Source: Elymus sibiricus
Lineage: Eukaryota > Streptophyta > Magnoliopsida > Poales > Poaceae
Assembly: GCA_039707655.1 (NCBI GenBank)
Contig: CM077666.1
Span: 288,227,166 to 288,291,165 of the forward strand
Length of the DNA stretch: 64,000 nucleotides
Direction of reading: 5' to 3'
This document shows, one piece after another, positions 1-12,373 of this stretch (its first letter is position 1; each line of letters starts with the position of its first letter). A program made the translations under genes and the position numbers. The notes beneath the pieces were generated by a model that was not told the DNA's origin, made no database searches, and saw only the letters and a list, made by a program, of their open reading frames with translations.

Positions 1-1544
1 CTTGTAGCTGGCAGGCGAAGAGATCATTAACCGTCCTAAATGCCTAATTCTTGAAGAGTGTGGCATTGTTCATTATGCTTTCAATTGTGCAGAACAGGTT
101 CAGAACAATCATGAGCCATCTACGTACACTGAAGCCATTGTTTCCGGTGACCGCGAGAAGTGGATTTCTGCTATGCAAGAACAGATGCGGTCACTTGAGA
201 AAAATGGCACGTGGGATATTGTGTGCTTGCGTAAACAAAAGAAGACCGTTCGCTGCAAACGGATCTTCAAAAGAAATGAAGATTTGCTCCTAGTGAGCCC
301 GCAAGGTTTAAGGCAAGGTTAGTGGCTAAGGGCTTCAATCAGATACCAGGTATTGATTATAATGATGTATTCTCTCCATTTGTGATGCATAGTTCTATTC
401 ATACATTTTTTTGGTATTGTGCCTATGCATGATCTTGAGCTTGAGCAGTTAGAGGACTACTTTTCTGCATGGAGAAGTGGAGGAGAAGATATACATGGAC
501 CACCAGAAGGTTTCATAGTGCCTGGTAAGGAGGATTTTGTTTGCAAATTTAAAATGTCCATGTATGGTTTGAAACAGTCTCCAAGACATTTGTATAAAAG
601 GTTTGATTCATTTATGATAGCACATGGATTTAAGAGGTCTGAATATGATAGTTGTGTTTACAATAAATTTGTTGATGGATCACCTATATACTTGTTGTTA
701 TATGTTGATGATATGTTGATTGCTGCCAAGAGCAAGAAAGAGATCACTACTTTAAAGGCATAGTTAAGTAGTGAGTTTGCGATGGAGGATCTTGGTGCTG
801 CTGAGAAAATTTTAGGTATGGAGATTACCAGGGACGAAAATTCTAGTTTGCTATTGCTTAGTCAGCAGAGTTACATTAAGAAAGTTCTTCATCGTTTTAA
901 CATGCATGATGCTAAGTCAGTAAGCACTCTTATTGCTCCTCGTTTCAAATTATCATCTTCTCAATATCCTAGTAAGGATGAAGAGTTTGAGTATATGTTA
1001 AGAGTTCCATATTCTAGTGTTGTCGGTTCTTTAATGTATGCCAGGGTGTGTTCTCGTCCTAATTTATCATATGCAATGAGTTTGGTCAGTAGATACATGG
1101 CAAATCCTGGTAAAGAATATTGGAAGGTTGTTCAGTAGATTTTCAGGTACCTTCGTGGCACTTCCAAAGCTTGTTTGAAATTCGGCAAGACCGGTGAGGG
1201 ACTAGTTGGCTATGTGGATTCAGGTTTTGCTTCCAGTGATTTGGATAAGGTGTGGTCCCTAACAGGTTGTGTGTTTGCTATTGGTAGTTGTGTCGTGAGT
1301 TGGAAGGCAACGTTGCAACCAGTAGTTGCCCAATCTACCACTGAAGCAGAATACATGGCTATTGCAGAAGCATGTAAAGAATCAGTTTGGTTTAAAGGTT
1401 TGTGGAGATAATTCTTGCATTAATCTGTTTTGTGACAGTCAGAGTGCTATATACCTTACAAAGGATTAGATGTTCCATGAGAGAACAAAGCACATTGATG
1501 TCAAATACCATTATATTCGAGACATTGTTGCTCAAGGTAAATTG
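1..1544 (+). pseudogene. Copia element G: decayed pol (end of linker, reverse transcriptase, RNase H), left part
   Basis: Three consecutive reading frames (419-763, 782-1138, 1175-1411) and the flanking sequence translate as the back half of a Copia polyprotein. Visible motifs are the RT stretch with SMYGLKQSPR near 555-590, the catalytic YVDDML near 700-720, the connection segment with GMEITRD near 815, and RNase H with STTEAEYMAIAEA near 1335. Internal stops (for example TAG at about 761 and 1136) and frame changes mark it as dead. The reading is cut at 1544 by element A and resumes at 19477. The beginning of the element lies outside the window. This is the oldest layer of the left nest. 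Confidence 0.9.
1540..1544. repeat. Target-site duplication AATTG (left) of element A
   Basis: AATTG directly precedes the TGTTGG start of A and is repeated at 19472-19476 directly after its terminal CCAACA. The repeat is perfect. Removing one copy plus element A restores the pol reading frame of element G. Confidence 0.95.
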
Positions 1545-1903
1545 TGTTGGAAATATGCCCTAGGGGCAATAATAAATTAGTTATTATTATATTTCCTTGT
1601 TCATGATAATCGTTTATTATCCATGCTATAATTGTATTGATTCGAAACACAAATACATGTGTGGGTACATAGACAACACTGTGTCCCTAGTAAGCCTCTA
1701 GTTAACTAGCTCGTTGATCAAAAGATGGTGAAGGTTTCCTAGCCATGGACATAAGATGTCATTTGATAACGGGATCACATCATTAGGAGAATGATGTGAT
1801 GGACAAGACCCAAACTATAAACGTAGCATATGATCGTGTCAGTTTATTGCTATTGTTTTCTGCATGTCAAGTATCTGTTCATGTGACCATGAGATCATGC
1901 AAC
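1545..1903 (+). repeat. 5' LTR of element A, first segment
   Basis: Matches 17645-18003 of the 3' LTR with about four differences. The LTR is interrupted at its position 359 by element B and continues at 10909. Confidence 0.95.
1899..1903. repeat. Target-site duplication GCAAC (left) of element B
   Basis: GCAAC precedes TGTTGGGG at 1904 and recurs at 10904-10908 after CCAACA. The intact 3' LTR of A has the site once (gatcatGCAACtccctg), so this is the empty-site sequence. Confidence 0.95.
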
Positions 1904-3746
1904 TGTTGGGGAACGTTGCATGGGAAACAAAAATTTTCCTACGCACACATAAGATCTATCCATGGTGATGAGCATCTACGAGAGGGAGAGTGAATCTACA
2001 TACCCTTGTAGATCGCTAAGCGGAAGCGTTAATAAACGCGGTTGATGTAGTCGAACGTCTTCGCGATCCAAATCGCCGAGCGTCCCGCGATCCAATCACG
2101 ATCCTTCCGATCTAGTGCCGAACGGACGGCACCTCCGCGTTCAACACACGTACGGCTTGATGACGCCTTCACCTCCTCGATCCAGCGAGCGATGGTGAAG
2201 TAGTGGTTGAGTTCCAGCAGCACGACGGCGTGGTGATGGTGGTGAGGAACAATCTCTGCAGGGCTTCGCCAAGCACTACGGAGATTATGACGGAGGAACT
2301 AGAGGGCTAGGGTTGCCGGCACACGGCTTGGGAAATCCTGATGTATCCCGTGTACTAGCCCTGCCCCTCTATTTATATGTTGAGCCTTGGGGTCTAAACT
2401 TGGAGTAAAAGCCTCCTCCAGGTCGGTTTGGCCCGCAGGGAAAGAGTCCAACTCGGATCCCTGCCGAACCGTGCACAGCCGCGCACAAGCGGTAGTACCG
2501 CTTCACACAAGCGGTAGTACCGCTTGGGCGGTAGTACCGCTTCACACAAGCGGTAGTACCGCTCGGGCGGTAGTACCGCTTCACCAAGCGGTAGTACCGC
2601 TTACGCGGCAGCAAAACTACTTTTTGCACTTTCCAATACCTCGTGGGCTTTATCCCTTTGGCCCATATAAAGTGTTGCTGCACCCGAACACTTCGGTAAA
2701 CATCCGGAACCCATTCCGGTGAACTCTGGAACTCTTCCGGAGATCGAAACACTATTATCACATATATCAATCTTTACCTCCGGACTCTTCCGGAGATCCT
2801 CGTCATGTCCGGGATCTTATCCGGGACTCCGAACAACTTTCGGTCACCAACATAATAACTCAATTATACTAATCGTCACCAAACGTTAAGTGTGTAGACC
2901 CTGCGGGTTCGAGAACTATGTAGACATGACCGAGACACCTCTACGGCCAATAACCAATAGCGGGACCTGGATGCCCATATTGGCTCCTACATATTCTACG
3001 AAGATCTTTATCGGTCGAACCTCTATGTCAAGGATTCAGTTAATCCCGTATGCTGTTCCCTTTGTTCTTCGGTATGTTACTTGCCCGAGATTCGATCGTC
3101 GGTATCACTATACCTAGTTCAATCTCGTTACCGGCAAGTCTCTTTACTCGTTCCGTAATACAAGATCTCGTGGCTAACACTTTAGTCACATTGCTTGCAA
3201 GGCTCAATGTGATGTTGTATTACCGAGTGGGCCCTGAGATACCTCTCCGTCACACGGAGTAACAAATCCCAGTCTTGATCCATGCTAACCCAACAGACAC
3301 CCTCGGAGATACCTGTAGAGCACCTTTATAGTCACCCAGTTACGTTGCGACGTTTGATACACACAAGGTATTCCTCCGGTGTCAGTGAGTTGCATGATCT
3401 CATGGTCAAAGGAACAGATACTTGACATGCAGAAAACAATAGCAATAAACTGACACGATCAAATGCTACGTTTACAGTTTGGGTCTTGTCCATCACATCA
3501 TTCTCCTAATGATGTGATCCCGTTATCAAATGACATCTCATGTCAATGGCTAGGAAACCTTAACCATCTTTGATCAACGAGCTAGTCAACTAGAGGCTTA
3601 CTAGGGACACAGTGTTGTCTATGTACCCACACATGTATTTGAGTTTCCAATCAATACAATGATAGCATGGATAATAAACGATTATCATTAACAAGGAAAT
3701 ATAATAATAACCAATTTATTATTGCCTCTAGGGCATATTTCCAACA
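1904..3746 (-). repeat. 3' LTR of element B
   Basis: 1843 bp from TGTTGGGG to CCAACA on the + strand. It contains six near-palindromic GCGGTAGTACCGC units at about 2488-2605 and a TATTTATA box (TATAAATA in element sense) at 2370-2377. Confidence 0.95.
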
Positions 3747-3796
3747 GTCTCCCACTTGCACTAGAGTCAATAATCTAGTTCACATCACTATGTGAT

Positions 3797-6700
3797 TTAC
3801 ATTGTAATGAATCGAACACCCATGCAGTTCTGGTGTTGTTCATGTTTAGCCCTTGGAAGAGGTTTAGTCATCGGATCTGCAACATTTAGATCCGTGTGTA
3901 CTTTGCAAATATTTATGTCGTCCTCCTTGATGTAATCGCGGATGGAATTGAAACGTCGCTTTATGTGTCTGGTCCTCTTGTGAAATCTTGGTTCCTTGGC
4001 TAGAGCAATGGCACCAGTATTATCACAAAATAGAGTCATTGGGTTAAGTGCACTAGGCACTACTCCAAGATCTGTCATGAACTCCTTCATCCAGACACCT
4101 TCCTTCGCCGCCTCCGAGGCAGCGATGTACTCCGCTTCGCATGTAGAATCTGCTACCACGCTTTGCTTGGAACTGCACCAGCTAACCGCACCCCCATTAA
4201 GAATAAATACGTATCCGGTTTGCGACTTAGAGTCATCCGGATCAGTGTCAAAGCTTGCATCGACGTAACCCTTTACGACGAGCTCTTGATCACCTCCATA
4301 AACGAGAAACATGTCCTTAGTCCTTTTCAGGTACTTCAGGATATTCTTGACCGCCGTCCAGTGTTCCATTCCTGGATCACTTTGAAACCTTCCGGCCATA
4401 CTTATGGCAAGGCTGACATCGGGTCTTGTGCACAGCATTGCATACATGATAGAGCCTATGGCTGAAGCATAGGGGATGACACTCATCTTTTCTCTATCTT
4501 CTGCAGTCACTGGGCATTGAGTCTTACTCAACTTCACACCTTGCAAAACAGGCAAGAACCCCTTCTTGGACTGATTCATTTTGAACTTCTTCAAAATCTT
4601 ATCAAGGTATGTGCTTTGTGAAAGTCCTATTAAACGTCTTGATCTATCTCTATAGATCTTGATGCCTAATATGAAAGCAGCTTCTCCTAGGTCCTTCATT
4701 GAAAAACTCTTGTTCAAATATTCCTTTACGCTTTCCAGCATTTCTATATTGTTTCCAATCAGCAATATGTCATCCACATATAATATTAGAAACGCTATAG
4801 AGCTCCCACTCACTTTCTTGTAAATACAAGCTTCTCCGTAAACTTGTATAAACTCGAACGCTTTGATCACCTCATCAAAACGAAGATTCCAACTCCGAGA
4901 TGCTTGCACCAGTCCATAAATGGATCGCTGGAGTTTGCAAACTTTGTCAGCATTCTCTGGATCGACAAAACCTTCTGGTTGTATCATATACAACTCTTCC
5001 TTAAGGTAACCGTTAAGGAACGCTGTTTTGACATCCATCTGCCAAATTTCATAATCGAAAAAGGCAGCTATTGCTAACATGATTCTGACGGACTTAAGCA
5101 TCGCTACGGGTGAGAAGGTCTCATCGTAGTCAACTCCTTGAACTTGTGAAAAACCTTTTGCCACAAGTCGAGCTTTATAGACGGTGACATTACCGTCCGC
5201 GTCCGTCTTCCTCTTAAAGATCCATTTGTTCTGAATGGCCTTACGCCCTTCAGGTAATACTTCCAAAGTCCATACTTTGTTTTCATACATGGATCCCATC
5301 TCGGATTTCATGGCCTCTAACCACTTCTCGGAATCCGGGCCCATCATCGCTTCTCCATAGCTCGTAGGTTCATCGTTGTCTAACAACATGACCTCTAAGA
5401 CAGGGTTGCCGTACCACTCGGGAGCAGTACGCGTCCTTGTCGACCTACGAGGTTCGATAGCAACTTGATCCAAAGCTTCATGATCATCATCATTAACTTC
5501 CTCTTCAGCTAATGTAGGCTCCACAGAAACAATTTTCTGCGCTGCGCTACTCTCAGGTTGAAGTAAAGGTTCAACAACCTCATCAAGTTCTATCTTCCTC
5601 CCACTCAATTCTTTCGAGAGAAACTCTTTCTCAAGAAATGTTCCGTTTTTAGCGACAAACACTTTGCCCTCGGATCTGAGGTAGAAGGTATACCCAATTG
5701 TCTCTTTTGGGTATCCTATGAAGACGCATTTCTCCGCTTTGGGTTCCAGCTTTTCAGGCTGAAGCTTTTTGACATAAGCATCACATCCCCAAACTTTTAA
5801 GAAACGACAGCTTTGGCTTCTTGCCAAACCAAAGTTCATATGGCGTCGTCTCAACGGATTTCGATGGTGCCCTATTTAAAGTGAATGCAGCTGTCTCTAA
5901 TGCATAACCCCAAAACGATAGTGGCAAATCGGCAAGAGACATCATAGATCGCACCATATCCAATAAGGTTCGATTACGACGTTCGGACACACCATTACGC
6001 TGTGGTGTTCCAGGCGGTGTCAATTGTGAAACAATTCCACACTGTCTTAAGTGACTGCCAAACTCATAACTCAGATATTCTCCTCCTCGATCAGATCGTA
6101 GGAATTTAATCTTCTTGTTACGATGATTCTCAACTTCACTCTGAAATTGTTTGAACTTTTCAAATGTTTCAGACTTGTGTTTCATTAAGTAAATATACCC
6201 ATATCTACTTAAGTCATCAGTGAAGGTGAGAAAGTAACGATAACCACCGCGCGCCTCAATACTCATTGGACCGCACACATCAGTATGTATGATTTCCAAT
6301 AAGTCACTTGCCCGTTCCATTATTCCAGAGAACGGCGTTTTAGTCATCTTGCCCATGAGGCATGGCTCACATGTGTCAAGTGATTCAAAATCAAGTGACT
6401 CCAAAAGTCCATCAGCATGGAGCTTCCTCATGCGTTTTACGCCAATATGACCTAAACGGCAGTGCCACAAGAAAGTGGTATTATCATTATCAATTCTACA
6501 TCTTTTGGCATCAATGTTATGAACATGTGTATTATTACTATCGAGATTCAATAAGAATAAACCCCTCACATTGGGTGCATGACCATAAAAGATATTACTC
6601 ATATAAATAGAACAACCATTATTCTCTGATTTAAATGAGTAACCGTCTCGCAATAAACAAGATCCAGATATAATGTTCATGCTTAACGCAGGCACCAAAT

Positions 6701-7781
6701 AACACTTATTTAGGTTCATCACTAATCCCGACGGTAATCGAAGAGCGAGCGTGCCGACGGCGATCACATCAACCTTGGAACCATTTCCCACGCGCATCGT
6801 CACTTCGTCCTTTGCCAGCCTCCGTCTATTCCGCAGTTCCTGTTTTGAGTTGCAAATATGAGCAACCGCACCGGTATCAAATACCCAGGCACTACAACGA
6901 GAGTTGGTAAGGTACACATCAATAACATGTATATCATATATACCTTGTTTGTTTTTGGCCGCCTTCTTGTCAGCCAAATACTTGGGGCAATTCCGCTTCC
7001 AGTGTCCAGTTCCCTTGCAATGAAAACACACAGTTTCTGGTTTGGGTCCAGTCTTGGGTTTCTTCACGAGAGGAGCAACTGCTTTGCTACTCTTCTTGGA
7101 GTTACCCTTCTTACCCTTGCCATTTTTCTTGAAACTAGTGGTTTTATTGACCATCAACACTTGATACTCCTTCTGAATTTCAGACTCAGCGATTTTCAGC
7201 ATCGCAAACAGCTCGGCGACTGACTTGTTCATCCCGTGCATGTTATAGTTCAACACGAAGCTCTTGTAGCTAGGTGGCAATGATTGAAGAACTCTGTCAG
7301 TGATAGCCTCTGGCGGAAGGGGCATCCCTAACTCAGCCAGACGGGTGGAGTACCCAGACATTCTGAGCACGTGATCACTGATAGACCCGTTCTCCTCCAT
7401 CTTGCAAGCATAGAACTTATCGGAGATCTCATATCTCTCGATCCGGGCATTCTTCTGAAAGATAAACTTCAACTCCTGGAACATCTCATATGCTCCATGA
7501 CGTTCAAAACGTCTTTGAAGTCCCGGTTCTAAGCCATACAACATTGCACATTGAACTATTGAGTAATCATCAGAACGAGCCTGCCAGGCGTTCACAACGT
7601 CTAGAGACTCAACTGGAGCGGGTGGATCACCAAGCGGTGCATCAAGGACATAAGCCTTCTGGGAAGCCGTAAGGATAATCCTTAGATTACGGGCCCAGTC
7701 CACAAAGTTACTTCCATCATCTTTCAACTTAGCTTTCTCTAGGAACGCATTAAAATTCAGGGGTGCTACTGCGCGAGCCAT
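3797..7781 (-). pseudogene. gag-pol polyprotein of element B, one-base frameshift
   Basis: Encodes Gag with a CCHC zinc knuckle (CFHCKGTGHWKRNC), aspartic protease (FDTGAVAHIC), integrase (HHCC zinc finger and catalytic core with LRSDRGGEYL and NGVSERRNRT), reverse transcriptase (YVDDILL) and RNase H (CEAEYIAASEAAKEG) in Copia order. The ATG at 7781 is chosen because the sister element A uses the same start. The frame is open from 7781 to 5781; an extra A in the coding strand (TTTT at 5795-5798, where A has three) shifts it. The rest is open from 5854 to the stop at 3797. No other lesion is seen. The break falls in the integrase C-terminal region, so active RT and RNase H could only be made after frameshifting. 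Confidence 0.93.
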
Positions 7782-9042
7782 GATCTACAACATAAATATA
7801 GCAAAGACAACTTAGACTATTGTTCTTAGATAATGAGTTTAGTTAATCATATTTTAAAAACTCCCACTCAAATTGACATCCCTCCGATCATTCGAGTGTT
7901 ACATGATCCAAATCCACCAACTCAAGTCCGATCATCACGTGAGTTGAGGTGGTTTCAATGGTGAACATCTTCATGTTGATCATATCTACTATATGACTCA
8001 TGTTCGACCTTTCGGTCTCTTGTGTTCCGAGGCCATGTCTGTACATGCTAGGCTCGTCAAGTTTAACCCGAGTGTTCCGCACGTGCAACATGGCTTGCAC
8101 CCGTTGTATGCGAACGTAGAGTCTATCACACCCGATCATCACGGCGTGTCTCGAAACGACGAACTTTCGCAACGGTGCACACTTGGGGAGAACACAATTT
8201 ATCTTGAAATTTAAGTGAGGGATCACCTTATAATGCTACCGTCGTCCTAAGCAAAATAAGATGCATAAAAGGATTAACATCACATGCAAATCATAAGTGA
8301 CATGATATGGCCATGAACTTGTGCTTTTGATCTCCATCTCCAAAGCACCGGCATGATCTCCATCGTCACCGGCATGACACCATGATCTCCATCATCTTGA
8401 TCTCCATCAACGTGTCGCCATAAGGTTGTCGCGCCGACTGTTGCTTCCACGACTATAGCTAACGTTTAGCGATAAAGTAAAGCATTACATAGCGCTTAAT
8501 GATTGACACGCAGGTCATACAATAATTAAAGACAACTCTATGGCTCCTGCCAGTTGCCGTACTCATCGACATGCAAGTCGTGATATTCTATACAAAACAT
8601 GATCATCTCATACATCACATATATCTCATCATGTAATTGGCCATATCATATCACATCATACCCTGCAAAAACAAGTTAGACGTCCTCTAATTGTTGTTGC
8701 AAATTTTACGTGGCTGCTATGGGTTTGCAAGAACCGTTCTTACCTACGCAAAACCACAACGTGGTGTAGTGATTGCTTTTTGATCTTCTAAAAGAACCCT
8801 CTTCATTGAAATCGATTCAACTAAAGTGAGAGAGACAGACACCCGCTAGCCATCTTTATGCAACGAAGTTACATGTTAGTTGAAGGAACCTGTCTCGCGT
8901 AAGTGTACGCGTAATGTCGGTCCGGGCCGCTTCATCTCACAGTACCGCCGAATCAAATATCAACTAGTAACGGCAAGCAATATGTATACACCCACGCCCA
9001 CAACTCGTTTGTGTTCTACTCGAGATCTCATCTACGCATAGA

Positions 9043-9060
9043 CCTAGCTCATGATGCCAC
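9043..9060 (-). other. Primer-binding site of element B
   Basis: Immediately inside the 5' LTR the element reads gTGGCATCATGAGC, a variant of the TGGTATCAGAGC complement of initiator methionine tRNA used by most Copia elements. Compared with the canonical site it has a substitution and small insertions. Confidence 0.6.
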
Positions 9061-10903
9061 TGTTGGGGAACGTTGCATGGGAAACAAAATTTTTCCTACG
9101 CACACATAAGATCTATCCATGGTGATGAGCATCTACGAGAGGGAGAGTGAATCTACATACCCTTGTAGATCGCTAAGCGGAAGCGTTAATAAACGCGGTT
9201 GATGTAGTCGAACGTCTTCGCGATCCAAATCGCCGAGCGTCCCGCGATCCAATCACGATCCTTCCGATCTAGTGCCGAACGGACGGCACCTCCGCGTTCA
9301 ACACACGTACGGCTTGATGACGCCTTCACCTCCTCGATCCAGCGAGCGATGGTGAAGTAGTGGTTGAGTTCCAGCAGCACGACGGCGTGGTGATGGTGGT
9401 GAGGAACAATCTCTGCAGGGCTTCGCCAAGCACTACGGAGATTATGACGGAGGAACTAGAGGGCTAGGGTTGCCGGCACACGGCTTGGGAAATCCTGATG
9501 TATCCCGTGTGCTAGCCCTGCCCCTCTATTTATATGTTGAGCCTTGGGGTCTAAACTTGGAGTAAAAGCCTCCTCCAGGTCGGTTTGGCCCGCAGGGAAA
9601 GAGTCCAACTCGGATCCCTGCCGAACCGTGCACAGCCGCGCACAAGCGGTAGTACCGCTTCACACAAGCGGTAGTACCGCTTGGGCGGTAGTACCGCTTC
9701 ACACAAGCGGTAGTACCGCTCGGGCGGTAGTACCGCTTCACCAAGCGGTAGTACCGCTTACGCGGCAGCAAAACTACTTTTTGCACTTTCCAATACCTCG
9801 TGGGCTTTATCCCTTTGGCCCATATAAAGTGTTGCTGCACCCGAACACTTCGGTAAACATCCGGAACCCATTCCGGTGAACTCTGGAACTCTTCCGGAGA
9901 TCGAAACACTATTATCACATATATCAATCTTTACCTCCGGACTCTTCCGGAGATCCTCGTCATGTCCGGGATCTTATCCGGGACTCCGAACAACTTTCGG
10001 TCACCAACATAATAACTCAATTATACTAATCGTCACCAAACGTTAAGTGTGTAGACCCTGCGGGTTCGAGAACTATGTAGACATGACCGAGACACCTCTA
10101 CGGCCAATAACCAATAGCGGGACCTGGATGCCCATATTGGCTCCTACATATTCTACGAAGATCTTTATCGGTCGAACCTCTATGTCAAGGATTCAGTTAA
10201 TCCCGTATGCTGTTCCCTTTGTTCTTCGGTATGTTACTTGCCCGAGATTCGATCGTCGGTATCACTATACCTAGTTCAATCTCGTTACCGGCAAGTCTCT
10301 TTACTCGTTCCGTAATACAAGATCTCGTGGCTAACACTTTAGTCACATTGCTTGCAAGGCTCAATGTGATGTTGTATTACCGAGTGGGCCCTGAGATACC
10401 TCTCCGTCACACGGAGTAACAAATCCCAGTCTTGATCCATGCTAACCCAACAGACACCCTCGGAGATACCTGTAGAGCACCTTTATAGTCACCCAGTTAC
10501 GTTGCGACGTTTGATACACACAAGGTATTCCTCCGGTGTCAGTGAGTTGCATGATCTCATGGTCAAAGGAACAGATACTTGACATGCAGAAAACAATAGC
10601 AATAAACTGACACGATCAAATGCTACGTTTACAGTTTGGGTCTTGTCCATCACATCATTCTCCTAATGATGTGATCCCGTTATCAAATGACATCTCATGT
10701 CAATGGCTAGGAAACCTTAACCATCTTTGATCAACGAGCTAGTCAACTAGAGGCTTACTAGGGACACAGTGTTGTCTATGTACCCACACATGTATTTGAG
10801 TTTCCAATCAATACAATTATAGCATGGATAATAAACGATTATCATTAACAAGGAAATATAATAATAACCAATTTATTATTGCCTCTAGGGCATATTTCCA
10901 ACA
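9061..10903 (-). repeat. 5' LTR of element B
   Basis: 1843 bp, collinear with 1904-3746 at a constant offset of 7157. The palindromic repeat array is at about 9645-9762 and the TATA box at 9527-9534. It would drive transcription leftward through gag-pol. Confidence 0.95.
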
Positions 10904-10908
10904 GCAAC
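10904..10908. repeat. Target-site duplication GCAAC (right) of element B
   Basis: Second copy of GCAAC, directly after the CCAACA end of B. The LTR of A continues from 10909. Confidence 0.95.
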
Positions 10909-12354
10909 TCCCTGACATCGGAGGAATACCTTGTGTGTATCAAACGTCGCAACGTAACTGGGTGACTATAAAGATGCTCTACAGGTATCTCCGAGGGTGT
11001 CTGTTGGGTTGGCATGGATCAAGACTGGGATTTGTTACTCCGTGTGACGGAGAGGTATCTCAGGGCCCACTCGGTAATACAACATCACAATGAGCCTTGC
11101 AAGCAATGTGACTAAAGTGTTAGCCACGAGATCTTGTATTACGGAACGAGTAAAGAGACTTGCCGGTAACGAGATTGAACTAGGTATAGAGATACCGACG
11201 ATCGAATCTCGGGCAAGTAACATACCGAAGAACAAAGGGAACAGCATACGGGATTAACTGAATCCTTGACATAGAGGTTCGACCGATAAAAGATCTCCGT
11301 AGAATATGTAGGAGCCAATATGGGCATCCAGGTCCCGCTATTGGTTATTGATCGTAGAGGTTTCTCGGTCATGTCTACATAGTTCTCGAACCCGCAGGGT
11401 CTACACACTTAACGTTTGGTGACGATTAGTATAGTTGACTTATTTTGTTGGTGACCGAAGGTTGTTCGGAGTCCCGGATAAGATCCCGGACATGACGAGG
11501 ATCTCCGGAAGAGTCCGGAGGTAAAGATTGATATATGTGATAATAGTGTTTTGATCTCCGGAAGGGTTCCGGAATTCACCGGAAGGGGTTCCGGATGTTT
11601 ACCGAAGTGTTCGGGTGCAGCAACACTTTATATGAGCCAAAGGGGTAAAGCCCACGAGGTATTGGAAAGTGCAAAAGGAAGTTTTGCTGCTGCCTTAAGC
11701 GGTACTACCGCTGGTAAGGCAGTACTACCGCGTAAGCGGTACTACCGCTCGTGAGCGGTACTACCGCTTGTACGCGATACTCCTGGAATCCGAGTTGGAC
11801 TCTTTCCGTGCGGGCCAAACCGACCTTGTGCGGGCAAAACCGACCTTGTGGAGGCTTTCTCTCCAAGTTTAGACCCCAGGGCTCAACATATAAATAGAGG
11901 GGCAGGGCTAACACACGGGACACATCAAGATTTCTCAAGCCGTGTGCCGGCAACCCTAGCCCTCTAGTTCCTCCTGTCATAATCTCCATAGTGCTTGGCG
12001 AAGCCCTGCAGAGATTGTTCCTCACCACCATCACCACGCCGTCGTGCTGCCGGAACTCATCTACTACTTCATCATCGCTCGCTGGATCGAGGAGGTGAAG
12101 GCGTCATCAAGCCGTACGTGTGTTGAACGCGGAGGTGCCGTCCGTTCGGCACTAGTTCGTGATCGGATCGAGGGACGACTTGCGATTTGGATCGCGAAGA
12201 CGTTCGACTACATCAACCGCGTTTCTTAACGCTTCCGCTTAGCGATCTACAAGGGTATGTAGATTCACTCTCCCTCTCGTAGATGCTCATCACCATGGAT
12301 AGATCTTGTGTGTGCGTAGGAAAAATTTTGTTTCCCATGCAACGTTTCCCAACA
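10909..12354 (+). repeat. 5' LTR of element A, second segment
   Basis: Collinear with 18004-19471 of the 3' LTR, ending CCAACA. It holds four near-palindromic GCGGTACTACCGC-type units at about 11697-11770, against five in the 3' LTR. The length difference between the two LTRs is exactly one 22-bp unit. Confidence 0.95.
11889..11896 (+). promoter_or_regulatory. TATA box in the 5' LTR of A
   Basis: TATAAATA followed by GAGGGGCAGGG, about 120 bp downstream of the palindromic repeats. The counterpart in the 3' LTR is at 19006-19013, and the same box occurs in both LTRs of B. The position fits the U3/R boundary of the element promoter. Confidence 0.7.
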
Positions 12355-12355
12355 G

Positions 12356-12373
12356 TGGCATCTGAGCTAGGTC
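12356..12373 (+). other. Primer-binding site of element A
   Basis: TGGCATCTGAGC lies one base after the LTR end. It matches the initiator tRNA-Met complement TGGTATCAGAGC at 10 of 12 positions. Confidence 0.65.

Larger units (their letters stand above)
1904..10903 (-). mobile_element. Copia LTR retrotransposon B, full length and very young, nested in the 5' LTR of A
   Basis: Exactly 9000 bp, bounded by 1843-bp LTRs at both ends and a perfect GCAAC duplication. The order in element sense (- strand) is LTR 10903-9061, PBS near 9060, gag-pol 7781-3797, polypurine tract, LTR 3746-1904. I found only three LTR differences by eye (near 1934, 2352 and 3665 against their partners 7157 bp downstream). 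That is 0.16%, about 0.06 million years at 1.3e-8. Same family as A, opposite orientation. The pol frame has a one-base insertion, so despite its youth it probably moved with proteins supplied by other copies, or the insertion arose in the last replication cycle. Confidence 0.96.

Noticed and set aside
2369..3262. Frames inside the LTRs of B (repeated at 9526-10419) and inside the LTRs of A
   Set aside because: They occur only because LTR sequence is repeated. They include the palindromic repeats and have no protein pattern.
5781..5854. Programmed frameshift between integrase and reverse transcriptase in element B
   Set aside because: The sister element A reads through the same place in one frame, and Copia elements of this group use a single frame. 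The extra A in a homopolymer is better explained as a mutation or sequencing error.
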